Positions 9,397 to 16,963 are shown, counted from the stretch's first letter. The stretch: DNA of 64,000 nt from Micromonospora acroterricola (GCF_003172955.1 NZ_QGKR01000231.1:17133-81132); one strand, 5' to 3'. Numbers and translations are program-made. Notes: a model not told the origin generated them from the letters alone.

Positions 9397-9440
9397 GACC
9401 GGCCGGGCCGCTGCCCCGAGAGGGGAGGGCCCGGCCGGTC
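9397..9440 (+). terminator. Rho-independent-like terminator after the GNAT gene
   Basis: GACCGGCCGGGCC pairs with GGCCCGGCCGGTC (13 bp) around a loop that itself can form CCCC/GGGG. It starts just after the GNAT stop. No T-tract follows, as is common in high-GC actinomycetes. Confidence 0.7.
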
Positions 9441-9447
9441 GGACCGA

Positions 9448-9467
9448 CTGTCACGTTCGCGTGACAG
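9448..9467. terminator. Short UUCG-loop hairpin between convergent genes
   Basis: CTGTCACG-TTCG-CGTGACAG is a perfect 8-bp stem closed by a TTCG tetraloop, an exceptionally stable RNA hairpin. It is symmetric, so it can act on both strands. Confidence 0.55.
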
Positions 9468-9480
9468 TGGGTGGTGCGAG

Positions 9481-9510
9481 TGAGGGCCGGGTCCGCCGAC
9501 CCGGCCCTCA
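9481..9510 (-). terminator. Terminator hairpin of the sigma factor gene
   Basis: TGAGGGCCGGGTC pairs with GACCCGGCCCTCA, a perfect 13-bp stem with a 4-nt loop, 12 bp beyond the stop of the sigma factor gene. Confidence 0.65.
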
Positions 9511-9522
9511 ACCGTGAACTGC

Positions 9523-10344
9523 TCAGTACGTGCCGTCGAGCTGGCCGCGCAGCTTGGTCAGCGCCCGGGCCAGCAGCCGGGAGACGTGCATCTGCGAGAC
9601 GCCGATCTGCTCGGCGATCTGCGACTGGGTCAGGTTGCCGTAGAAGCGCAGGGTCAGGATCTTCTGCTCCCGCTCGTCGAGCGTGGCCAGCGCCGGGCCG
9701 AGGGCGACCCGCAGCTCCGCCAGCTCGAACTCGCTGTCCTCGCCGCCGAGCATGTCACCCAGCTCGGTGGCCCGCTCGCCGTCGCCGGTCGGGGTGGACA
9801 GCGACACGGCGTTGTAGGCGCGGGCGCCCTCCAGGCCCTCCAGGACCTCTTCCTCGGTGAGCTTGAGGTGGGCGGCGATGTCGGCGACCGTCGGCGAGCG
9901 GCCGAGGGTCTGCAGGAGCGAGTTGTTGGCGTCGGAGATGGCCAGCCGCAGCTCCTGGAGGCGGCGGGGCACCCGGATGTCCCACGTGCGGTCGCGGAAG
10001 TGGCGCTTGAGCTCGCCGATGATGGTGGGGATCGCGTAGCCGGCGAAGTCGACACCGCGCGACGGGTCGAACTTGTCGATGGCCTTGATCAGGCCGACCG
10101 CGGCGGTCTGCGCCAGGTCGTCGGTGGGCTCGCCCCGCCCGCTGTAGCGGTGGGCGAGGTGGTTGGCGAGCGGCAGCCAGGCCTCGATCGCCCGGTCGCG
10201 GAGCGCGGCACGCGACGGGTGGTTGGCGGGCAGCGCGGCCATGGCGTTGAGCACGTCGGCGGCGCTGTCGGTGGGCGACTGCGGGTCCAGCCTGGTGCTC
10301 GTTGCCGTCGTGCTCGCCTGCTCGGTGATCGTTGGCGCGGTCAT
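9523..10344 (-). CDS. RNA polymerase sigma factor, SigB/SigF/SigG group
   Basis: The 273-residue protein has region 2 (PLANHLAHRYSGRGEPTDDLAQTA..., near residues 60-85), the DPSRGVDFAGYAIPTI stretch, region 3 (FRDRTWDIRVPRRLQEL) and region 4 with a clear helix-turn-helix (LTQSQIAEQIGVSQMHVSRL). This is the group of general-stress and development sigma factors controlled by partner switching with anti-sigma kinases. No anti-sigma gene is adjacent, but a SpoIIE-type phosphatase/ATPase regulator lies at 27.3-29.5 kb. The ATG at 10344 is preceded by GGGAGGA; an upstream TTG at 10377 has no such site. Confidence 0.93.
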   Translation of the reverse strand: MTAPTITEQASTTATSTRLDPQSPTDSAADVLNAMAALPANHPSRAALRDRAIEAWLPLANHLAHRYSGRGEPTDDLAQTAAVGLIKAIDKFDPSRGVDFAGYAIPTIIGELKRHFRDRTWDIRVPRRLQELRLAISDANNSLLQTLGRSPTVADIAAHLKLTEEEVLEGLEGARAYNAVSLSTPTGDGERATELGDMLGGEDSEFELAELRVALGPALATLDEREQKILTLRFYGNLTQSQIAEQIGVSQMHVSRLLARALTKLRGQLDGTY

Positions 10345-10666
10345 GGGTGGTCCTCCCTGCACCTCGTCCGCGGACAAAAAAGACGCGACGCTTTGGTTTA
10401 GCTTCGTATGGGCCGTTCGGGACTCACCTTAACCTGATCGTCTCCCCGAAATCCAGCCGAAAGGCTGATGTACTTAACGGAATTTGAATCATGAATGCCG
10501 CCAAACGGGGCGGAAGTCCGGAGGGTTGTGAGGTCCCTTACCGGTTCTTCCGGCCGGCGCTGGGGCGACCGGGTCATCCCTCTCACTCGACCGGTCGGCC
10601 CACCCGGATCGGCCGAGCGGTCAACATGAAATCCGACATCCGGGCGGATCTGTCGACTATCCGTCG
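10345..10666. other. Intergenic region between the sigma factor and the decarboxylase-like gene
   Basis: About 320 bp between divergent genes with no convincing reading frame or RNA gene. It is locally A+T-richer around 10370-10500, as expected for the sigma gene promoter, but I could not assign -35/-10 boxes there with confidence. Confidence 0.5.
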
Positions 10667-10695
10667 TTGTCCCACCGGTGGGACCGCCGTAGCGT
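10667..10695 (+). promoter_or_regulatory. Promoter with embedded 16-bp palindrome
   Basis: TTGTCC (10667-10672) and TAGCGT (10690-10695) are spaced by 17 bp. The perfect palindrome GTCCCACCGGTGGGAC (10669-10684) overlaps the -35 and spacer, so a repressor bound there would block polymerase. It serves the gene that starts at 10724. Confidence 0.45.
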
Positions 10696-10723
10696 CGCTG
10701 TACACACCCGGTTCGGAGGCACC

Positions 10724-11479
10724 GTGCTCGATCCAGCCGCTCCCCAGCTCGTCCTGAACAGTCGCACGCTCTACTTCAGCTGGCTGCCGGCGGATCCGGA
10801 CGCCGTGGCCGCGCTCGTCCCCCCGGGGCTGCGCCCCCGCCCGGACCGGCAGGTGTTCCTCAACCAGTACGTCGTCGACGACGAGACGCAGACCTCCGGC
10901 TTCGGCGCGTACTCGCTGACCTACCTCGGCGTCTCGCTCACCGGGGTCGACGCCCCCGGCGGGCTGAGCCCGGGCGGCTGGTGGACCCACTACGTGGCCT
11001 CCAGCCGGACGGTCCGCGACTACGCCGCCGCCCGGGGCGCCCCGGCGATCACCGGCCACACCAGCATCGAGGTGCACGGCAGTGACCTGGTCTCCGTCAC
11101 CGAGGCCGACGGCGCGCCGCTGATCCGGGCCCGGTGCCAGGTGGGGGAGACCGGCCACGTGATCAGCAGTGGCCACCACCGTTACTTCACCCGCCGCGAC
11201 GGCCAGCTGCTCAGCGCCGTCTACCCGTTCGTGGCGGAGCCGGTCGCGCCGTTCCTGATCGAGTCGGTCGAGTTCCTGGAGCCCGGCCACCCCATGTACG
11301 CGCTACGCCCGGCCAACCCGTTGACCATCGGCTTCGGCTACTACTCGCCGCGCTCCTCGTTCGCCTACCCCGGTGGGCTGAGCGTGTACCCGGGCGGCAG
11401 CCTGCCGGGGGCGCCGGCCCGGTCGGTTCACCAGGTGCCGGCCAACCGGGCCCGCAGCGGCCTGCCGTCGGGGTCGTAG
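10724..11479 (+). CDS. Acetoacetate decarboxylase-like protein
   Basis: The 251-residue protein resembles the acetoacetate decarboxylase superfamily: an N-terminal LYFSWLPADPDAVAALVPPGL segment and later conserved strands up to FGYYSPRSSFAYPGG. I do not see a clearly alignable catalytic lysine, so decarboxylation is uncertain; many members act on other 3-oxo acids. GTG 10724 follows GGAGG at good spacing. The last 17 or so residues are encoded on DNA antisense to the end of the phospholipase gene, a 52-bp tail-to-tail overlap. This tail looks atypical and may reflect loss of the original stop. Confidence 0.75.
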   Translation: MLDPAAPQLVLNSRTLYFSWLPADPDAVAALVPPGLRPRPDRQVFLNQYVVDDETQTSGFGAYSLTYLGVSLTGVDAPGGLSPGGWWTHYVASSRTVRDYAAARGAPAITGHTSIEVHGSDLVSVTEADGAPLIRARCQVGETGHVISSGHHRYFTRRDGQLLSAVYPFVAEPVAPFLIESVEFLEPGHPMYALRPANPLTIGFGYYSPRSSFAYPGGLSVYPGGSLPGAPARSVHQVPANRARSGLPSGS

Positions 11480-13017
11480 ACCAGCCGGTACACCGGCAGC
11501 GCCCAGGCGCGGGTGTACCACGGCAGCCGCTCCGGGCGGTGCGGACGCAGCCGGCCCGGCGGGCGGTCGCCCACCTGCCCGCCGTCGTACCACTGTTGCA
11601 GCGCGTCGGCGGCGGCCGTGACGACGGCGACGGCGTCGGCCGGGTCGAGCAGGTCGCCGTCGTCCGCGCCGGAGGGGTCGCGGTCCAGGTGCTCGCGCCA
11701 GAGCCGCAGCCGCAACTCCCGGGCGAAGGCCCGCGCACCGTCGCCCTGCCCGCCGGGGTCGGTGGGCTCCCGCTCGTCGCGGGTGTCGTCGAGCACCGCA
11801 CAGGACAGCTCGCTGTCGTGCGTCCAGGAGCGGCGGTTGAAGTTGTCGCTGCCCACGCTCGCCCAGACGTCGTCGACCACGCAGACCTTCGCGTGCACGT
11901 AGACCGGGTTGCCGGCGTGGTTCTCCACGTCGAAGACGTGCACCCGGTCCGGTGCGGCCTGCTCGCACAGGGACAGCGCCTGCTCGCGGCCGACCATGTT
12001 CGGCGGTAGCGCGAGCCTGCCGTCCACGTCCGGGTGCCGGGGCACCACGGCGACCAGGTGCAGCTCCGGATTGTCCCGCAGCGCGTGCGCGAACAGGTCC
12101 GCCACCTCCGTCGACCAGAGGTACTGGTCCTCCAGGTAGATGAGCCGGCGGGCGCGCCGTACCGCCTTCGTGTAGCCCCGGGCCACCGTCCGCTCGCCGT
12201 CGGGGGCGAAGGAGTAGCGCGGCCGGACGGCGGGATAGGTCCGCAGCACCTGGATCTGGTGCGGCCCGCACGGCGGCGGGTCGGCCGGCTGCTCGGGCAG
12301 CGGGTCGGGCTTCAGGTCCGAGCCGCGCAGCCGGTCCCGCAGGTACGCCATCGGGTTCTCCGAGTCCATCGGCATCGGGTCGGTCCAGCGCTCCCGGAAC
12401 ACCGTGTCCAACGCGCCGACGACCGGGCCGCGCACCGCGAGCTGCACGTCGTGCCAGGGCGGGTTGGTTCCGTACCGGGGAGACATCCGTACCGGCTGCG
12501 GATCGCCGTGGTGCGCGGCGTCGTCCCGCCGGCTGTGGCACAGGTCGATGCCCCCGGCGAACGCGATGTCCCGTGCCGGGGCGCGGAGGTGCCGCAGCAC
12601 CACCAGCTTCTGGTGGTGCGACCCGCCGCGTCGGACCCGCTGGTCCAGGAGCACCTCGCCGCCGGCGGCGGAGATCGCCTCGCTCAGGTCGCGGTTCTCC
12701 TCCTCGCTGTACGCCAGAGCGTCGAGGTGTGAGCGCCAGATCAGGCCCTTGACCACCACTCCACGCTGGGCGGCCTGGGCGAAGAGCTGGGCCACCGTCG
12801 GGCCGTCCGGGCGCAGCCGTTGGTCCGGGTCACCCCGCCAGTCGGTGAAGAAGAGGTGGTCTCCCGCCGTCAGCGCCTCCACCTCGTCGACCAGCCGGTC
12901 GAAGTACGCCGCGCCGTGAATCAGCGGCTCGGCGAGGTTACCCGTGGTCCAGACGGGTAACCCAGAGACCGGGTTGGCCCGTTCCCGCGCGGTGAGGAAC
13001 CAGTCCTGCAACGGCAC
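11428..13017 (-). CDS. Phospholipase D-like protein with two HKD motifs
   Basis: This 529-residue protein carries two phospholipase D catalytic motifs, HHQKLVVL (about residue 134) with a downstream AGGIDLCHSRRDD, and HAKVCVVDDVWASVGSDNFN (about residue 374). Two motifs in one chain build one active site that works through a phosphohistidine. Known substrates in the family are phospholipids; cardiolipin-synthase-like transfer is possible. No signal peptide is evident, unlike the secreted Streptomyces enzymes, so it is probably intracellular or membrane-associated. GTG start follows GGAGGG. Confidence 0.88.
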   Translation of the reverse strand: MPLQDWFLTARERANPVSGLPVWTTGNLAEPLIHGAAYFDRLVDEVEALTAGDHLFFTDWRGDPDQRLRPDGPTVAQLFAQAAQRGVVVKGLIWRSHLDALAYSEEENRDLSEAISAAGGEVLLDQRVRRGGSHHQKLVVLRHLRAPARDIAFAGGIDLCHSRRDDAAHHGDPQPVRMSPRYGTNPPWHDVQLAVRGPVVGALDTVFRERWTDPMPMDSENPMAYLRDRLRGSDLKPDPLPEQPADPPPCGPHQIQVLRTYPAVRPRYSFAPDGERTVARGYTKAVRRARRLIYLEDQYLWSTEVADLFAHALRDNPELHLVAVVPRHPDVDGRLALPPNMVGREQALSLCEQAAPDRVHVFDVENHAGNPVYVHAKVCVVDDVWASVGSDNFNRRSWTHDSELSCAVLDDTRDEREPTDPGGQGDGARAFARELRLRLWREHLDRDPSGADDGDLLDPADAVAVVTAAADALQQWYDGGQVGDRPPGRLRPHRPERLPWYTRAWALPVYRLVYDPDGRPLRARLAGTW

Positions 13018-13149
13018 CGTCCAGCCCTCCGGAGGTCGACAACGTCCTCACGCTAGGACCCTCGAGGCGGGTCCGCACGCCAGGCCGGCAGACCGGTGAC
13101 CTGGCTGACGCCGTCGAGACGACGCGACAACAACCGAGGAGGCCACACC

Positions 13150-13278
13150 ATGCCCCGCGAGACGACGAATCCCGTGACCGAGTACCGCGAGCCGGCGGTG
13201 GAGAGCGAACGGGGTGCGCTGGTAGCGGTGTTGGTGATGGTCATTCTGGGCGTGGCGGGGATTTTTGCGGTCTCCTGA
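13150..13278 (+). CDS. Small single-pass membrane protein, 42 residues
   Basis: ATG 13150 is preceded by GAGGAGG at ideal spacing. The product has a polar N-terminus (MPRETTNPVTEYREPAVE) and one C-terminal membrane helix (ALVAVLVMVILGVAGIFAVS). A strong hairpin follows the stop directly, supporting a real transcription unit. I do not recognise a named family; function unknown. Confidence 0.7.
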   Translation: MPRETTNPVTEYREPAVESERGALVAVLVMVILGVAGIFAVS

Positions 13279-13280
13279 GG

Positions 13281-13319
13281 CGGCGCCAGCGCCCCCGGTG
13301 AACGGGGGCGCCGGCGCCG
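13281..13319. terminator. Terminator between the small membrane protein and pirin genes
   Basis: CGGCGCC...CGCCCCCG pairs with CGGGGGCG...GGCGCCG, 15 bp in two blocks around a GTGAA loop. It lies between convergent genes and can serve both. Confidence 0.75.
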
Positions 13320-13339
13320 GTCTCAGAGGCTGACCGTGG

Positions 13340-14326
13340 TCAGGGCCGGCGGCCCTGACCGTCGGTGTGCGGCAGCCGCTCGGTGGGGATCACGCCGAGC
13401 CGGCCGGCCTGGAAGTCCTCGAACGCCTGAACCAGCTCGTCCCGGGTGTTCATCACGAACGGGCCGTACTGCGCCACCGGCTCCCGGATCGGCTGGCCGC
13501 CCATGATGTAGAGGTCCAGCGCCGGGGTGTTGCTGTCCTGCGTGGTGTCCGCGCTGAAGCGCAGGGCGTCACCGGGACCGTGCACCGCGAGCTGGCCGGT
13601 GCGGACCGGCCGCCGGTCGGCGCCGACGGTGCCGCGCCCGCCGAGCACGTACACCAGGGCGTTGAACTCCGGCTGCCAGGGCAGGTCGACCTGCGCCCCC
13701 GGCTGCACCGTGACGTGCGTCATGGTGATCGGGGTGAAGGTGGAACCCGGCCCGCGGTGCCCGGCCAGCTCGCCGGCGATGACCCGGATCAGCGCGCCAC
13801 CGTCGGGCGTGGTGAGCAGCGCCGACTCCCGGCCCCGGATGTCCTGGTAGCGGGGTGGGTTCATCTTGGCCGCGCGGGGCAGGTTGACCCAGAGTTGGGT
13901 GCCGTGGAAGAGCCCACCGCTCATCACCAGGTGCTCCGGCGGGGCCTCGATGTGCAGCAGACCGCTGCCGGCCGTCATCCACTGGGTGTCGCCGTCGGTG
14001 ATGGTGCCGCCGCCGCCGTGCGAGTCCTGGTGGTCGAAGACGCCGTCGATGATGTACGTGACGGTCTCGAAGCCGCGGTGCGGGTGCCACGGGGTGCCCT
14101 TGGGCTCGCCCGGCGCGTAGTCCACCTCACCCATCTGGTCGAGGTGGATGAACGGGTCCAGGTCGGTGGTCGGCACCCCGGCGAAGGCCCGTCGGACCGG
14201 GAAACCCTCACCCTCGAAGCCGCTCGGCGCGGTGGTCACCGTGCGGACCGGACGGATCCTGGTGGACTCGTCGAGCTTGGGCAGGCGGGGCAGGACGAGG
14301 ACGTTGTCAACGGTGATCGCGGGCAT
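13340..14326 (-). CDS. Pirin family protein
   Basis: The 328-residue bicupin has the pirin N-terminal domain with the metal-binding motif GTPWHPHRGFETVTYIIDG (about residues 78-96) and HIEAPPEH further on, then the C-terminal cupin. Pirins bind Fe; some have quercetin 2,3-dioxygenase activity and some act as redox-linked co-regulators. The gene follows the MarR regulator by 9 bp on the same strand, so the two form an operon. RBS AGGAGCC precedes the ATG. A redox or phenolic stress role is plausible from this context. Confidence 0.93.
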   Translation of the reverse strand: MPAITVDNVLVLPRLPKLDESTRIRPVRTVTTAPSGFEGEGFPVRRAFAGVPTTDLDPFIHLDQMGEVDYAPGEPKGTPWHPHRGFETVTYIIDGVFDHQDSHGGGGTITDGDTQWMTAGSGLLHIEAPPEHLVMSGGLFHGTQLWVNLPRAAKMNPPRYQDIRGRESALLTTPDGGALIRVIAGELAGHRGPGSTFTPITMTHVTVQPGAQVDLPWQPEFNALVYVLGGRGTVGADRRPVRTGQLAVHGPGDALRFSADTTQDSNTPALDLYIMGGQPIREPVAQYGPFVMNTRDELVQAFEDFQAGRLGVIPTERLPHTDGQGRRP

Positions 14327-14335
14327 CGGAGGCTC

Positions 14336-14818
14336 CTAGTTCGTTGCGTGGGTGGTCGAGCTGGCCCGAGTCGCCCGGAGGCGGTCACCGAGTCGCTCGA
14401 AGACCCGGGTGAGGCAGGCGACCTCGGCGTCGTCGAGGTCGTCCATGAGGTGGGTACGCACCGACGCCAGATGGTGGGGTGCGGCTTCCCGCAGGGTGAG
14501 CAGCCCGGCGGCGGTGAGCACCGCCTCGCTGCCCCGTCGGTCGTCCGGGCAGGACTCCTTGCTGACGAGACCTCGGCGTTGCATCGAGGAGATCTGGTAC
14601 GTCAGCCGGCTGGGCGAGAAGACCAGTCGACCGGCCAGCTCGCCCATCCGCAGCCGTTGCCCCGGCGCCTCGGAGAGCAGCACCAGCACGTGGTAGTCGG
14701 CGAAGCTCAGGTCGCTGTCGGCCCGCAGGTCCTCTTCCAGCTGCGTGTAGAGACGCTGGCTGGCCTCGATGTAGGCGCGCCAGGCGGCCGCTCGGGCACT
14801 GTCCAGGTTCTCGGTCAC
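14336..14818 (-). CDS. MarR-family transcriptional regulator
   Basis: This 160-residue protein has the winged helix of the MarR family: LSFADYHVLVLLSEAPGQRLRMGELAGRL, the recognition helix SPSRLTYQISSMQRRGLV and the wing CPDDRRGSEAVLTAAG. Dimers typically repress their own operon and are released by phenolics or oxidants. It is the first gene of a MarR-pirin operon and lies 12 bp from an A+T-rich inverted repeat (14831-14858), a probable operator. Confidence 0.92.
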   Translation of the reverse strand: MTENLDSARAAAWRAYIEASQRLYTQLEEDLRADSDLSFADYHVLVLLSEAPGQRLRMGELAGRLVFSPSRLTYQISSMQRRGLVSKESCPDDRRGSEAVLTAAGLLTLREAAPHHLASVRTHLMDDLDDAEVACLTRVFERLGDRLRATRASSTTHATN

Positions 14819-14830
14819 GATGACGACGAT

Positions 14831-14858
14831 AGCACTCTTTCAAAATTTAACTAGTGCT
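14831..14858. promoter_or_regulatory. Inverted repeat, candidate MarR operator
   Basis: AGCACT and AGTGCT flank an A+T-rich core (TTTCAAAATTTAACT), strikingly unlike the surrounding GC-rich DNA. It sits between the MarR-pirin operon and the divergent GNAT gene. Confidence 0.55.
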
Positions 14859-14976
14859 CCAGATGGTCGTCTGGATCACGTCCTCGCGGTCGATGGGACA
14901 CGTTGGTGCAGTTTTGAAGAAAGGCGGCGGTAATTCGGCGGCGGAGCATCGGCCCGGTGTGCCAGACTCCGCCCTC

Positions 14977-15510
14977 GTGGAACACGTGGAGCTCACCGCC
15001 GACGACCTGTTGCTGCGTCCCTGGCGGGACGCCGACGCTCCGGCGGTGCGCGCCGCCCTGCGCGACCCGGCCATCACCCAGTGGAACCCGCACGGTGGTG
15101 GCCCGATCGACGACGAGGCGGCCCTGCTGTGGGTGCGCCACCGCGCCGACTGGTCCGGCGGCGACCACGCCTCGATGGCGGTGACCGCCGCGGCCGGCGG
15201 CGAGCTGCTGGGCTCGGTGTCGCTGCACTCCATCCACCACGGCGACGCCTCCGTCGGGTACTGGACGGCGCCGGCGGCGCGGGGGCGCGGGGTGGCCGTG
15301 CGCGCCGTCGTCCGGCTCACCGACTGGGCGTTCGCCGACCTCGGGCTGCACCGGGTGGAGCTGTGCCACGCGGTGGCCAACCCGGCCTCCTGTCGGGTGG
15401 CCGACCGGGCCGGCTACGCCGCCGAGGGGACGCTGCGCGAGTCGTACCGGTACGGCGACGGCCGCCGCTACGACGAGCACCTGCACGCCCGGCTGGCCAC
15501 CGACCGCTGA
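14977..15510 (+). CDS. GNAT-family N-acetyltransferase, RimJ-like
   Basis: The 177-residue protein is a RimJ/RimL-type acetyltransferase: LLLRPWRDADAPAVRAAL at the start, SVGYWTAPAARGRGVAVRAV for acetyl-CoA binding, and LHRVELCHAVANPASCRVA near the end. Such enzymes acetylate protein N-termini or small amines. The GTG at 14977 gives the normal N-terminus; the frame is open back to 14854, but the extra residues do not look conserved. It is divergent from the MarR gene and may share its control region. Confidence 0.85.
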   Translation: MEHVELTADDLLLRPWRDADAPAVRAALRDPAITQWNPHGGGPIDDEAALLWVRHRADWSGGDHASMAVTAAAGGELLGSVSLHSIHHGDASVGYWTAPAARGRGVAVRAVVRLTDWAFADLGLHRVELCHAVANPASCRVADRAGYAAEGTLRESYRYGDGRRYDEHLHARLATDR

Positions 15511-15574
15511 GTGACCGGCAACAGGTCAGGATCCGCGCAACGTCGCTGATCCTGCTGCCGCGCCGTGCGAGACG

Positions 15575-15593
15575 GCAGTTTCCCCGAAACTGC
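15575..15593. terminator. Small perfect hairpin downstream of the GNAT gene
   Basis: GCAGTTTC-CCC-GAAACTGC is an 8-bp stem with a 3-nt loop, 65 bp after the GNAT stop. Terminator or operator; cannot decide. Confidence 0.4.
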
Positions 15594-15642
15594 GCGGTCC
15601 GTCGGCGTGTCGCAGCCGGCGGCGTATGCCGTGCCGGAGGGC

Positions 15643-15678
15643 GATACCTCAGAGGTATAAAAATGCCTCTGAGGTATC
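15643..15678. repeat. Twin palindromes forming a 13-bp perfect inverted repeat
   Basis: GATACCTCAGAGG (15643-15655) and CCTCTGAGGTATC (15666-15678) are perfect inverse copies around TATAAAAATG. Each half is itself a palindrome: ATACCTCAGAGGTAT at 15644-15658 and ATGCCTCTGAGGTAT at 15663-15677, with centres 19 bp apart. Two such sites in tandem look like a dimeric-repressor operator more than a terminator, yet no gene start is adjacent. Its owner is not visible in this window. Confidence 0.65.
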
Positions 15679-15788
15679 AGGCTCGTCCGCGACCCCGACC
15701 CGTCCGCCCGTGTCCCGCCGGAGCGGGGGCCTCGCCGGAGGCAGAGAGCGGCACGCCAGGTCGCTGCGGCCGCGACGGAGCCCCGCCC

Positions 15789-16277
15789 TCACTCGGCCAC
15801 CTTGCGCAGGAAGGCGGCGAGGTGGCTCGTGGTGCGGTCGATCTTCTCGGCCAGGGTGATGGTCTCGTCGATGCGGCGCCCCGCCTCCTTCCTGCCCCGC
15901 AGGTAGAGCGAGCAGGCCAGGTCGGAGCAGATGTAGGCACCCACGGAGTTGCCCTGCCGCCCGTCCCGCCCGGCCTTGCGGGCGGTCATCAGCGAGACGC
16001 CGTCCCCGGTGTGGGTGGTCAGGCACAACGAGCACATGCTGCGCCGGACGCGCCCGGTCTGCTGCGGAGCGACCCGCAGCGCCACCCCGACGAGCCCGGC
16101 GCCGGACTCGGCGACCAGGTAGGCCCGCTGGGTCGCGGCGGGGTCCCGCCACCCGAGGAAGTCGAGGTCGTCCCAGGGGCGCGCGGGCAGATCGTTCGGT
16201 ACGGCCAGCCGCTTCGCCTCGCCCTGTGTGCAGTTGACGAAGGACGCGCGGATGTCCCGCTCGGTAATCGCTAGCAT
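15789..16277 (-). CDS. FBP-domain protein, EF-G-binding (FusB-like) zinc-finger family
   Basis: The 162-residue protein matches the FBP family, whose C-terminal treble-clef zinc finger in FusB/FusC binds elongation factor G and rescues it from fusidic acid. The zinc ligands are visible as CSLC (about residue 81) and CSDLAC (about residue 116), followed by SLYLRGRKEAGRRIDETITL. It begins MLAITERDIRASFVNCT. In actinomycetes the role is unproven; EF-G rescue or ribosome recycling is inference. It is divergent from a TetR gene, with a small inverted repeat between the two. Confidence 0.88.
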   Translation of the reverse strand: MLAITERDIRASFVNCTQGEAKRLAVPNDLPARPWDDLDFLGWRDPAATQRAYLVAESGAGLVGVALRVAPQQTGRVRRSMCSLCLTTHTGDGVSLMTARKAGRDGRQGNSVGAYICSDLACSLYLRGRKEAGRRIDETITLAEKIDRTTSHLAAFLRKVAE

Positions 16278-16285
16278 AGGTAGTA

Positions 16286-16302
16286 GCCTAGCTCTCCTAG
16301 GC
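16286..16302. promoter_or_regulatory. Inverted repeat, candidate TetR operator
   Basis: GCCTA-GCTCTCC-TAGGC lies 9 bp before the FBP start and 36 bp before the divergent TetR start, in an A+T-richer patch. A TetR dimer here could control both genes. Confidence 0.45.
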
Positions 16303-16337
16303 AAACGATTAAGAGGGCTAGTTTTGGGGTGTGGGAC

Positions 16338-16907
16338 ATGGCACGTGCCGGGGTGACCGCCGACCGCCTGACCGTGGTCGCGGCGGATCTCGCCGACGAG
16401 ATCGGCCTGGAGAACGTGACGGTCGCGGCGCTCGCACGCCATTTCGGCGTGAAGGACGCGAGTCTGTACTTCCACATCAGGAACGCGCGGGACCTGCGGG
16501 TCCGGGTTGCCCTGCTGGCCCTCGCCGAGCTCGCCGACCGGGTCGCCGCCGCGCTCGCCGGTCGTGCCGGCAAGGACGCGCTGGTGGCGTTCGCCAACGC
16601 CTACCGCGACTACGCGAGGCGGCACCCGGGCCGGTACGCCGCGATGCAGATCGACCTGGACCCGGAGACGGCGGCCGCGAGCGCCGGCGTCCGGCACGCG
16701 GAGATGACACGGGCGATCCTGCGCGGCTACCGGCTGCCCGAGCCCGACCAGACCGACGCGGTCCGGATGATGCACAGCACCTTCCACGGCTTCGTGAGCC
16801 TGGAGAGGACCGGCGGGTTCCGCCACACCCCCCGCGCCACGGACGACTCGTGGTCCAGGGCCCTCGACGCCCTCGACGCCGTCCTCCGCAACTGGCCACC
16901 GGCGTGA
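16338..16907 (+). CDS. TetR/AcrR-family regulator with WHG-type C-terminal domain
   Basis: The 189-residue protein has a TetR helix-turn-helix: LTVVAADLADEIGLENVTVA followed by LARHFGVKDASLYFHIRN. The C-terminal half (ALVAFANAYRDYARRHPGRYAAM ... MMHSTFHGFVSLE) resembles the TetR_C_33/WHG ligand domain. It lies divergently from the FBP gene and probably controls it. A GTG three codons upstream is an alternative start. Confidence 0.88.
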   Translation: MARAGVTADRLTVVAADLADEIGLENVTVAALARHFGVKDASLYFHIRNARDLRVRVALLALAELADRVAAALAGRAGKDALVAFANAYRDYARRHPGRYAAMQIDLDPETAAASAGVRHAEMTRAILRGYRLPEPDQTDAVRMMHSTFHGFVSLERTGGFRHTPRATDDSWSRALDALDAVLRNWPPA

Positions 16908-16963
16908 GCGCCAACCCGGCAACCAGGCGAGAGGGGCGGCTGACGACCGCCTAGGCTCGTGAC

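Larger units (their letters stand above)
15511..15788. other. Gene-free stretch between convergent GNAT and FBP genes
   Basis: This 278-bp stretch has no credible reading frame. It holds two unusual structures: a GCAGTTTC/GAAACTGC hairpin and a pair of near-identical palindromes around 15643-15678, both described separately. Confidence 0.6.

Noticed and set aside
15643..15678. The twin palindrome as a plain terminator
   Set aside because: Each arm is itself a palindrome with a 19-bp repeat period, which a terminator does not need; there is also no T-tract.
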